A stretch of DNA of 6,928 nt. Origin: Oscillospiraceae bacterium (GTDB lineage: Bacteria; Bacillota; Clostridia; Oscillospirales; Oscillospiraceae). The translations under genes were made by a program, and so were the position numbers. The notes below the pieces were generated by a model. That model had not been told where the DNA came from. It did no database searches and was given only the letters and a program-made list of their open reading frames with translations. Numbering within the stretch: the first letter of the stretch is position 1; the number at the start of each line of letters is the position of its first letter. Below are positions 1 through 5,673 of this stretch, piece after piece. The stretch spans positions 1 to 6,928 of the forward strand of contig JAKSQI010000086.1 in NCBI GenBank assembly GCA_024404215.1, given 5' to 3'.

Positions 1-528
1 AATGTCAGGATGACCAAAAAGGGCCTGAGCCAGCAGCACCTTAACCTTCTGTCTGGGCTCCAGTTCAGGCATCATGCAGTAATGCAGCTCGGTCTTGATA
101 CCTAAACCCTGCAGCAGCTGTGAGGCGTCGGACTCAGCTTCCCAGCCGCCCAACTCAGCATATTCCTCTTCCAATTCAGCGGCGCGAATGCCATCCTCAT
201 CGGAGAAATCCGGCTTTTCATATAAGGCGTCCTTCTCCTTGCCGCAATCATACAGGCGTTTATTTCCCATGATTACCGTATCAATGACAGAATAGTCATC
301 ATACATGGTCTGGTCTTGCTTCAAAACTGACATACGTACGCCGGGCTTAATGTCAACGGTACCGCTGGTGGATTCCAGCTCTCCGGACAGAACCTTCAAA
401 AAAGTGGACTTTCCGGCACCATTAGCGCCGATAATGCCATAGCAGTTCCCTGCTGTAAACTGCAGATCAACCCGGGAAAACAGGGGGCTTCCACCGAACT
501 GAACACTTAGGTTATTTACAGTAATCAA
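1..528 (-). CDS. ABC-F family ATPase (YkpA/YbiT-like), 5' part, runs off the window
   Basis: This is the first 176 codons of an ATP-binding protein; the rest lies beyond base 1. ABC-F proteins are soluble, have two nucleotide-binding domains and no membrane part, and usually bind the ribosomal E site to relieve stalled or misarranged complexes; some give antibiotic resistance. What is visible: N-terminus MITVNNLSVQFGG, Walker A GANGAGKST at residues 34-42, a Q-loop region near LKQDQ, then an acidic insert with LYEKPDFSDEDGIRAAELE and GGWEAESDA that resembles the YkpA/YbiT subgroup. The first-domain signature is LEPRQKVKVLLAQ (from residue 156) instead of LSGGQ-like; degenerate first signatures are known in this subgroup. 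The start is TTG at 528, chosen because an ideal AAGGAG lies 8 nt upstream and the N-terminus fits the family exactly. A terminator separates it from yebC, so it probably has its own promoter. Family is near certain; the subgroup is less so. Confidence 0.93.
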   Translation of the reverse strand, partial: MITVNNLSVQFGGSPLFSRVDLQFTAGNCYGIIGANGAGKSTFLKVLSGELESTSGTVDIKPGVRMSVLKQDQTMYDDYSVIDTVIMGNKRLYDCGKEKDALYEKPDFSDEDGIRAAELEEEYAELGGWEAESDASQLLQGLGIKTELHYCMMPELEPRQKVKVLLAQALFGHPDI

Positions 529-536
529 AGTAGTGT

Positions 537-542
537 CTCCTT
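537..542 (-). promoter_or_regulatory. Ribosome binding site fixing the TTG start of the ABC-F gene
   Basis: AAGGAG on the minus strand, 8 nt before TTG at 528-526. No ATG or GTG in the same frame lies at a suitable distance, so this site decides the start. Confidence 0.8.
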
Positions 543-555
543 CATACGATTGTGA

Positions 556-583
556 TACATACCAGGGTATAAAATGGTGACAA
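556..583 (-). promoter_or_regulatory. Possible weak promoter for the ABC-F gene, overlapping the terminator
   Basis: Minus strand: TTGTCA (583-578, 5 of 6 to the -35 consensus), 16 nt spacer, TATGTA (561-556, weak -10) preceded by TG one base upstream (extended -10). The -35 lies in the 3' arm of the terminator hairpin. It would give a leader of about 20 nt before the ribosome binding site of the ABC-F gene. The -10 is poor, so this is tentative; the gene could also be served by terminator read-through. Confidence 0.35.
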
Positions 584-603
584 GCAGAAATCTGCCTGTC
601 ACC
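569..603 (-). terminator. Rho-independent terminator after yebC
   Basis: Inverted repeat 576-588 / 591-603 (GGTGACAAGCAGA and TCTGCCTGTCACC on the plus strand) with its 13 positions separated by only two bases, so the innermost pairs open to form the loop. Read on the minus strand, the single non-Watson-Crick position (583/596) is a G-U pair and the stem is followed by ATTTTAT. Read on the plus strand the same position is an A-C mismatch and no U-tract follows. It therefore works for minus-strand transcription coming out of yebC, whose stop is 12 nt before the stem. Confidence 0.82.
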
Positions 604-615
604 CATTAAGGATCA

Positions 616-1350
616 TCAGTCTTCGTCCCAGTTGCGCCAAACGTTCTCCACGCCATCGTTATCCTCAAACATCTCAATCATCTTTTCCATGTTCTTGATG
701 TCGTCAGGATTGGTGAGCTTGATGTAGTTCTGGGGGACCATTTCAATCTGAGCGCTGAGGAACTTATAGCCGGCTGCACTCAAGGCATCATTAACGGCAC
801 CAAAATCGTCGGGATTGGTGTAAACCTCATATACACCTTCCTCGGTTTTGATGTCTTCTGCACCGGCGTCCAGAGCAGCCATCATGATTTCATCCTCTTC
901 GATTTCCTCGTCCTCATTGTCTACAATGATAACGCCCTTCTGGTCAAAGGACCAGGATACACAGCCGGAAGCACCCAGATTTCCGCCGTATTTATCAAAA
1001 TGATGGCGGACTTCGGAGGCGGTACGATTGCGGTTGTCGGTCATGGCATCCACTATCACGGCGACACCGCTGGGGCCATAGCCTTCATAGGTAACGCGCT
1101 CGTAGTTGTCGGCATTACCGGAGCCAAGTGCCTTTTCAATGGTGCGCTTGATGTTATCGTTAGGCATGTTAGCTGCCTTTGCCTTGGCGATTACGGTAGC
1201 CAAACGGGAATTGTTGGCGGGTTCACCGCTGCCGCCTTCTTTTACAGCAACAATAATTTCACGGGCAATTTTAGTAAATGCCTGTGCGCGCTTAGCATCA
1301 GCAGCGCCTTTGGTTTTCTGTATGTTATGCCATTTGGAATGTCCGGACAT
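616..1350 (-). CDS. yebC: YebC/PmpR family protein (TACO1-like translation factor)
   Basis: This 244-residue protein is full length for the family (about 240). The N-terminus MSGHSKWHNIQKTKGAADAKR is the family hallmark. It continues with GGSGEPANNSRLATVIAKAKAANMPNDN-type sequence (about residues 39-63), YEGYGPSGVAVIVDAMTDNRNRT (about 88-110), FDKYGGNLGASGCVSW and a strongly acidic stretch DNEDEEIEEDEI near residues 145-156. The family was long annotated as a DNA-binding regulator; later work on YebC and mitochondrial TACO1 supports a role on the ribosome, easing translation of proline-rich stretches. It would act in the cytosol. ATG is preceded by AAGGGGAG with a 6-nt gap, and a near-consensus promoter lies about 60 bp upstream. 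It follows the ATPase-like gene by 111 bp with no terminator seen between, so read-through is also possible. Family certain; the molecular role is taken from homologues. Confidence 0.97.
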   Translation of the reverse strand: MSGHSKWHNIQKTKGAADAKRAQAFTKIAREIIVAVKEGGSGEPANNSRLATVIAKAKAANMPNDNIKRTIEKALGSGNADNYERVTYEGYGPSGVAVIVDAMTDNRNRTASEVRHHFDKYGGNLGASGCVSWSFDQKGVIIVDNEDEEIEEDEIMMAALDAGAEDIKTEEGVYEVYTNPDDFGAVNDALSAAGYKFLSAQIEMVPQNYIKLTNPDDIKNMEKMIEMFEDNDGVENVWRNWDED

Positions 1351-1407
1351 GGTATTCTCCCCTTAACGTTTTAGTAGTATATGGATTAGTTTTGAAAATT
1401 CTGAAAT

Positions 1408-1436
1408 ATTATATCACAGAGAGGAAGGCCTTGCAA
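1408..1436 (-). promoter_or_regulatory. Sigma-A-type promoter of yebC
   Basis: Minus strand: TTGCAA (1436-1431) as -35, exactly 17 nt spacer, TATAAT (1413-1408) as perfect -10. Transcription would start near 1400, giving a leader of about 50 nt before the yebC ATG. The palindrome AAGGCCTT (1425-1432) overlaps the upstream edge of the spacer and part of the -35 element. Confidence 0.85.
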
Positions 1437-1461
1437 GCGATAGAACTAAGCTTTTGGGGAC

Positions 1462-3072
1462 CTATTTTGTGTTTTGGCCGGAAATCAACCGATAAGAAAG
1501 GGTGCCGGGAATCAGGAACAGGGAGGCTAGCGTATCCAAAAGAACAGCAAGCCAGAGTCCTCCCAGTCCGGCAATGGCGGCTATGAGGATAAGAATCTTA
1601 AAGCTGCAGGCAATAATAAGATTGCGACGGACAGCGGCCATGGTATAACGGCAGTTCCTTAAGGCAGCAGCAATAACACGGTAGTCATCTTCCGGCAAAA
1701 TCACATCGGAACGGGATAAATGGGGGTCACTGCCTACGGAAATCCGGAGGTCTGCCTTGGCCATTAAATCCGATGCTGAGTAGCCGTCGTTTACATAGGC
1801 CAGGGCCTCCCCTGTCAGCTGCATTTGCTGCAGGTGCACCATGCGTTCATTGGCCTCCTCCGGTGTTAAACCGGCGAAAACTTCCTGAATACCCAAGCTG
1901 CGGGCGTTTTTCTCCACCAAAGTGCGGTCTTCTGTTGAAAGAAGAACAATACGATCAATGCCCATTTCTGTTAATTCCTCAATGGCTTCGGCTTCAACAG
2001 GATGAACCGCTTCGGAGAAGAGCAGACAACCGGCATACTGCCCGTCAGCGGCTATATGCAGAACGGAGGCTGTGGTATGGATTTCCGGAGGGTCAATGTG
2101 GAGGGCCTTCATAAGCTCCATGGTACCGGCAGCTATTTTTCGTCCATCCATGATGACAGCGGAGCCTAAATGCTCCAAAACGGAGTGGCCCTCAATTCGT
2201 TCTTCCTCTATGGTAATTCCGGCTTCACGGCGAATAATATCCGCGTAAAGGTCATTGGAATGACTGCAGGCATAGGCTGCCAAAAGAAGAAGCTGAGACT
2301 TTGTTATCCCTTGAGGAATACAGTTTACCAGGTGCCAGCCTTCCGGGGCACTGCGCAGCTGACTGAATACCAAACTGGTTACACCGGCTGCTTTTTGAAT
2401 GGCTGAACGGCTTTTATAAAAGATACCGCCGGCGGCGGAACCATGGATGCATCGGTCAAATTCTGTGGAAGTACAGAAGGCAAGGGCACCCGGACAAGCT
2501 GCTGCCAAAAGAATGAAAGCACGGCGAAGCCAAATGCGGTAAGTCAGACGCCAAAACATAGGTACCAAAATTGTTAAAATCAGGATACAGAAAACACTGA
2601 CCAAAGAAAACAGCAAGCTTCCCTGTCTGGTTTTTCGCTCAATTGGAGCCGGTTCGTTTTCTGTTAGATTTATATAGGCTTCACTGCTTTCACGGTAACC
2701 GGACAGTCGGTCCGAATAGGACTCGGAATTCCGCCGGTCTTCCTCTTCGGCTTCCAGAATGCTTCGGCACGATGCATATACAACCATTCCCACAGCCCCC
2801 TCCATGGGATAGCCCAGGAGAAAGGTACCCGTGCAGGACAGAAGTACGAAAAAGTCCGGATGCAGAAAACGCTTGTGCAGCAATGCCTTTGCTGCTGATA
2901 GAATGACCTCGTAACCGGCAAACAAAGAAGCTATGATGCAAATCACGGCAGCGGAAGACGGGAGCAAGGCAGCTCCAAGCAGCATAAAGGCTGCAAGCAG
3001 AGCTTGCATGGGAATATTAAAAAGCAGTTTTCCTATGGTATAGGGAATATCCGGCTTGAAACGGTTTTCCAT
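1462..3072 (-). CDS. Degenerate P1B-type (CadA/ZntA-like) heavy-metal ATPase homologue, probably catalytically dead
   Basis: This 536-residue membrane protein aligns by eye to the core of zinc/cadmium P-type pumps. Residues 19-66 form TM1-2 ending in GYEVILSAAKALL. Residues 74-105 form TM3-4 (compare the ZntA-type GYPMEGAVGMVVY region). TM5 is near 152-173 and TM6 near 182-200. The nucleotide-domain remnant spans about 255-350, the phosphorylation-domain remnant 351-460, and TM7-8 about 480-530 (NLIIACSFKILIL, LWLAVLLDTLA). Key motifs are lost: CPC is CPG (193-195), DKTGTLTEG is SQLRSAPEG (237-245), SEHP is SHSN (270-273), TGD is TED (380-382), and GDGINDAP is NDGYSASD (428-435). The actuator domain with TGE is absent, replaced by about 45 charged residues (106-150). 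There is no N-terminal metal domain. ATG 3072 follows GAGGTGG by 5 nt; an in-frame TTG at 3135 lacks such a site. The frame is intact throughout, so a maintained pseudoenzyme (metal sensing, scaffold or partner subunit) is inferred; its function is unknown. Confidence 0.88.
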   Translation of the reverse strand: MENRFKPDIPYTIGKLLFNIPMQALLAAFMLLGAALLPSSAAVICIIASLFAGYEVILSAAKALLHKRFLHPDFFVLLSCTGTFLLGYPMEGAVGMVVYASCRSILEAEEEDRRNSESYSDRLSGYRESSEAYINLTENEPAPIERKTRQGSLLFSLVSVFCILILTILVPMFWRLTYRIWLRRAFILLAAACPGALAFCTSTEFDRCIHGSAAGGIFYKSRSAIQKAAGVTSLVFSQLRSAPEGWHLVNCIPQGITKSQLLLLAAYACSHSNDLYADIIRREAGITIEEERIEGHSVLEHLGSAVIMDGRKIAAGTMELMKALHIDPPEIHTTASVLHIAADGQYAGCLLFSEAVHPVEAEAIEELTEMGIDRIVLLSTEDRTLVEKNARSLGIQEVFAGLTPEEANERMVHLQQMQLTGEALAYVNDGYSASDLMAKADLRISVGSDPHLSRSDVILPEDDYRVIAAALRNCRYTMAAVRRNLIIACSFKILILIAAIAGLGGLWLAVLLDTLASLFLIPGTLSYRLISGQNTK

Positions 3073-3167
3073 GGTAACCACCTCTGATGATTCAGTAACT
3101 TTTAAAGTATACCATAAAAAGCGCCCAACTGCCAAAGCTTTTTATAGGAAAAGTGTGGTAACCTCCT
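3072..3167. repeat. Pair of TGGTAACC direct repeats in the divergent promoter region
   Basis: TGGTAACCACCT at 3072-3083 and TGGTAACCTCCT at 3156-3167 match at 11 of 12 positions and are 84 bp apart. Each contains the palindrome GGTAACC. The first copy is also the ribosome binding site of the ATPase-like gene; the second flanks its promoter on the upstream side. They could be a regulator's operator pair or a chance or duplicated Shine-Dalgarno sequence. Confidence 0.35.
3106..3135 (-). promoter_or_regulatory. Promoter of the P-type ATPase-like gene
   Basis: Minus strand: TTGGCA (3135-3130, 5 of 6), 18 nt spacer, TATACT (3111-3106, 5 of 6). The start of transcription would fall near 3099, about 27 nt before the ATG at 3072, which supports that start over the upstream TTG at 3135. 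Confidence 0.7.
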
Positions 3168-3193
3168 ATGGCAGTAAGGGCTGTGGTGCATCA

Positions 3194-3222
3194 CTGTCAA
3201 ACAAGTTTACAATAAGTATAAT
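3194..3222 (+). promoter_or_regulatory. Likely promoter of the methyltransferase gene
   Basis: Plus strand: CTGTCA (3194-3199, 4 of 6), 17 nt spacer, TATAAT (3217-3222, perfect). It would give a leader of about 100 nt before ATG 3333. A second TATAAT at 3252-3257 has no acceptable -35. Confidence 0.55.
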
Positions 3223-3269
3223 TTTAGCCTCATTATTTGGTAGTATTCAAATATAATGCTAAAAAGCCC

Positions 3270-3298
3270 TTGCAAACAGAAGAAAGAACGGATATTGT
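3270..3298 (+). promoter_or_regulatory. Alternative downstream promoter of the methyltransferase gene
   Basis: Plus strand: TTGCAA (3270-3275), 17 nt spacer, TATTGT (3293-3298), each 4 of 6 to consensus. If used it gives a short leader of about 28 nt. It is weaker than the upstream candidate in the -10 element. Confidence 0.3.
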
Positions 3299-3332
3299 AG
3301 TATTGCAAATAAAATATATGGAGGTATGTTCT

Positions 3333-4361
3333 ATGAACATGAATGCCTGGTTGGATCAGCTGATTCATAACCGTAATAAAACGCCCTTCCCACTGCTTGC
3401 ATATCCCGCTGTTCAGATGATGTTTATCTCTGTAAAAGAACTGGTAACCAATCCGAACTGGCAGGCCATGGGCATGCGCTTGATTGCCGACCGCTGGGAT
3501 ATGCCTGCTGTTGCCAGCTATATGGATTTGTCTGTAGAGGCAGAGGCCTTTGGCGCAACCTGTGTATATGGCGAGGATGAGGTGCCCACCATTGTCGGTC
3601 GTTTGGTCAGCAATGAGGAGGAAGCTCAGGCTCTTCAGGTTCCTGAAATTGGTGCAGGTCGTACCGCTATCTGTATTGAAGGCGTTCAGAAGTCCATGCG
3701 TTTGATTAATGACCGGCCTATTTTTGCTAACTGCATAGGCCCTTATTCCTTAGCCGGCCGTCTACTGAATGTTAATGACATTATGCTCATGTGTTACGAA
3801 GATCCGGATACCGTTCATACGGTTCTGCGCAAGGCTACCGATTTTATCAAGAAGTACATTGCCGAGTATGTAAAAATCGGCTGTGATGGTATTGTACTTG
3901 CTGAGCCTCTTGCCGGTATACTATCCCCTGACCTTATGGAAGAGTTTTCCACTGCCTATGTTAAAGAGATCACGGAGGAGTTCCAGTCTGACAGCTTCCT
4001 GATTATTTATCATAACTGCGGAAGTGCTGTAGAGCGTCTGTTGCCTCAGGTTTTGGATACCGGCTGCAAGGCCTTCCATTTTGGGGACCATGTTAATTTG
4101 AAAAACATACTGGAGCACTTCCCTTCCGACCGCTTGGTTATGGGCAACATCAGCCCCTCCAGCGTCTTTAACGGCCGCCCGGTCAAGGGCGTCAAGTCTG
4201 CTACCCAGAAGCTGCTTTGGGAGTGCATGAATTATGATAACTTCCTAATTTCGTCCGGCTGCGATATCCCGCCGGATACCGAGCTGGATAACATTGATGC
4301 CTTCTTTGATACTGTAAAGGCAAACTACTACAAGCGTTATCTGGCCGAATTGATTATGTAA
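3333..4361 (+). CDS. MtaA/CmuA-type methyltransferase of the uroporphyrinogen decarboxylase fold
   Basis: This 342-residue cytosolic protein is close to the usual length for the methylcobamide:coenzyme M / methylcorrinoid transferase branch of the UroD superfamily. It carries the zinc-thiolate motif of that branch: H227-N-C229 followed by C310 in SSGCDIPPDT, which in MtaA/MtbA binds the zinc that activates the methyl acceptor. Other matching segments are NCIGPYSLAG (133-142), KIGCDGIVLAEPLAGILSP (181-199) and VMGNISPS (269-276). True haem-pathway UroD lacks this Cys/His set, so haem synthesis is unlikely. Family members usually move a methyl group from a corrinoid protein to coenzyme M or, in bacteria, probably to other acceptors such as tetrahydrofolate; no corrinoid protein, substrate methyltransferase or reactivase gene is seen here, so the substrate is open. 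ATG 3333 follows GGAGG by 8 nt; 32 upstream in-frame codons lack such a site. The gene ends at its own terminator. Confidence 0.88.
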   Translation: MNMNAWLDQLIHNRNKTPFPLLAYPAVQMMFISVKELVTNPNWQAMGMRLIADRWDMPAVASYMDLSVEAEAFGATCVYGEDEVPTIVGRLVSNEEEAQALQVPEIGAGRTAICIEGVQKSMRLINDRPIFANCIGPYSLAGRLLNVNDIMLMCYEDPDTVHTVLRKATDFIKKYIAEYVKIGCDGIVLAEPLAGILSPDLMEEFSTAYVKEITEEFQSDSFLIIYHNCGSAVERLLPQVLDTGCKAFHFGDHVNLKNILEHFPSDRLVMGNISPSSVFNGRPVKGVKSATQKLLWECMNYDNFLISSGCDIPPDTELDNIDAFFDTVKANYYKRYLAELIM

Positions 4362-4377
4362 TTCCGTATAAAGGACA

Positions 4378-4409
4378 AGCCGCCACTTTCAAAGTGGCGG
4401 CTGTTTTTT
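4378..4409 (+). terminator. Strong terminator between convergent genes
   Basis: Perfect 12-bp inverted repeat AGCCGCCACTTT / AAAGTGGCGGCT (4378-4389 and 4391-4402), then G and six T (4404-4409). It ends the plus-strand methyltransferase transcript 17 nt after its stop. On the minus strand the same stem is followed by the moderately T-rich TTGTCCTTT, so it may also end the kinase transcript; the kinase stop codon (4408-4410) overlaps the T-tract. Confidence 0.93.
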
Positions 4410-5334
4410 ATGAATCAAAAAATCCCGTTTGAGGGAGGCAAACATTTTCGCTGCTCTCGATGACTTTAGCGGACAGCTTGGCACCATATTCCACCGCCTT
4501 ATTTAGTGGAAGGCCCAGGGACAGGGCACAAACGCAGGCGGAAAAGAAGGCATCCCCGGCACCGGTGGTATCGACTACCTTAGCAGGATATGCCGTTTGG
4601 ATTCCAGAGAGCTTTTGGGAAAAATCACAGAAGACAGAGCCCTTGCTGCCCATGGTAATAACCATGGCCGGGAGTCTTCTAGAGGCCGACTCCTTTTCCA
4701 GCAGAGGCAGAACCTGCTCCGGGGATTGATCCTTCAGGTCATAGCCGAAGAGCTTTCCTGCTTCAATTTCATTGCAGATAAAGCAGGCCAGGCGTTTTAG
4801 CAAATCCGGGCGGGATAAAAGGACACTGAGGTTTCCAACGACCCCATAAACCGGGATAGACAGCTTTTCTGCTTCGCTTATGGCAATATCCGCAATGGCT
4901 TCATTCAAATCAATATCCAGCATCAGACCCTTACAGTCAGCTAATGCCTCCCGACAGCATTGGGCCAAATGCTTTTCCAGCAGGGTTAAATCGGGCGCTT
5001 GAGAAATGCTGCCGGCTAAATCGCCCTTTTCATTTAATATAGCCAGCCAAAGGCCGGTGCCCTTCTCTTCCGTACGCAGCACATGGCTTACACCGATTCC
5101 TTTCCCTGCCAGCTCTTCCAGCATACGGTCGCCCTGTAGGCCGATATCTGCCATGCTGATAAACTCAACAGGCTGCCCGATATGGGCACAGTTTACGGCC
5201 AGATTTCGGGCAACACCCCCATTGACATATTCAATGCTTCCCAGGTTTCGTCCTACAGGATCATAGGCAGAGGCTGCAAAGCCTTTGATATCGGTAAAGC
5301 AGGTTCCAATTAATGCGAGTTTCTTATTAATCAT
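4408..5334 (-). CDS. PfkB/ribokinase-family carbohydrate or nucleoside kinase
   Basis: This 308-residue protein is full length for the family and would phosphorylate a sugar or nucleoside hydroxyl with ATP in the cytosol. Motifs in order: N-terminal strand LALIGTCFTDIKG (6-18, with the substrate-side Asp15); glycine-rich NGGVARNLAVNCAHIG (38-53); NEIE (188-191), the NxxE magnesium motif; MGSKGSVF (228-235); and DTTGAGDAF (255-263) with catalytic base Asp261. The TDIKG start together with GGVARN resembles pseudouridine kinase (PsuK) more than ribokinase or fructokinase, but no pseudouridine glycosidase gene is visible, so the substrate stays open. ATG 5334 is chosen because MINKKLALIG is the proper N-terminus. 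The GGGTG-type site is rather distant (11 nt), and the start lies 19 nt after the stop of the upstream gene, so translational coupling is likely. An in-frame TTG at 5373 has no ribosome binding site. Confidence 0.92.
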   Translation of the reverse strand: MINKKLALIGTCFTDIKGFAASAYDPVGRNLGSIEYVNGGVARNLAVNCAHIGQPVEFISMADIGLQGDRMLEELAGKGIGVSHVLRTEEKGTGLWLAILNEKGDLAGSISQAPDLTLLEKHLAQCCREALADCKGLMLDIDLNEAIADIAISEAEKLSIPVYGVVGNLSVLLSRPDLLKRLACFICNEIEAGKLFGYDLKDQSPEQVLPLLEKESASRRLPAMVITMGSKGSVFCDFSQKLSGIQTAYPAKVVDTTGAGDAFFSACVCALSLGLPLNKAVEYGAKLSAKVIESSENVCLPQTGFFDS

Positions 5335-5353
5335 AGCGCATGCTACACCCTTT

Positions 5354-5665
5354 CTACAGCTTTTTGGCACCAAGCCGGGTTATTTTTAAATGGATGCCCT
5401 TTTTCGCAGCGTAGTCTTCCAGCTTGCGAGCACTTTGAGTGGTTTTATAATTAACGGCTTGTACCAAAAACTCTTCCTTTTTGGAGTCCGGTATTTTAGC
5501 CAGGAGCTTTTTCACGGTTTCGGCATTAGCACCGCCGGCAAGTAAAAGCATTTTTGCCCAGGGTGGAAAGCTGCCGTTTTGCAGCTGCCCCTCCATGACA
5601 GGGGTCAGAAGCTCTGCTACGGAATCAAAATCTATTTCGTCCAGAGTGATGCTCAGTTCAACCAA
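5354..5665 (-). CDS. Uncharacterised 103-residue protein encoded upstream of the kinase
   Basis: I do not recognise this family. The protein has an acidic N-terminal third (ITLDEIDFDSVAELLTPVMEG, residues 6-26 in part) and a lysine-rich, basic C-terminal half ending in LGAKKL. It has no cysteine, no signal peptide and no membrane segment, and appears mostly helical by composition. It starts with TTG at 5665, supported by AAGGAGG 8 nt upstream and a promoter just before that. It forms a two-gene unit with the kinase: its TAG stop (5356-5354) lies 19 nt before the kinase ATG and overlaps nothing. The strong ribosome binding site, dedicated promoter and tight spacing argue that it is a real gene. 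A role as partner or regulator of the kinase is only a guess from position. Confidence 0.78.
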   Translation of the reverse strand: MVELSITLDEIDFDSVAELLTPVMEGQLQNGSFPPWAKMLLLAGGANAETVKKLLAKIPDSKKEEFLVQAVNYKTTQSARKLEDYAAKKGIHLKITRLGAKKL

Positions 5666-5673
5666 AGGGTAGG

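Noticed and set aside
95..295. Ser-rich 66-codon plus-strand frame at the left end
   Set aside because: It is antisense to the ABC-F gene, whose conserved acidic insert accounts for the bias of the opposite strand.
1000..1374. 124-codon plus-strand frame opposite yebC
   Set aside because: It is the mirror of the conserved yebC frame, with no ribosome binding site and low-complexity hydrophobic translation.
1773..2114. 113-codon plus-strand frame opposite the ATPase-like gene
   Set aside because: The translation is Arg/Pro/Leu-rich in the manner of an antisense shadow, and there is no start signal.
1462..3072. Calling the ATPase-like gene a decayed pseudogene
   Set aside because: The frame is open for 536 codons with no frameshift, the hydrophobic pattern of all membrane segments is kept, and it has a promoter and a good ribosome binding site. 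A pseudoenzyme fits better, although recent decay cannot be excluded without relatives.
3162..3167. AGGAGG on the minus strand suggesting a small leader gene
   Set aside because: No ATG, GTG or TTG follows at a usable distance.
3252..3257. Second TATAAT upstream of the methyltransferase
   Set aside because: No -35-like hexamer lies at 15-19 nt spacing.
3237..3332. 32-codon N-terminal extension of the methyltransferase
   Set aside because: The extension has no ribosome binding site and a non-family composition, whereas ATG 3333 has GGAGG 8 nt upstream.
3136..3332. Cobalamin riboswitch or T-box before the methyltransferase
   Set aside because: I found no B12-box-like or T-box-like conserved sequence and no terminator or antiterminator pair in the region; only promoter elements and short repeats are seen.
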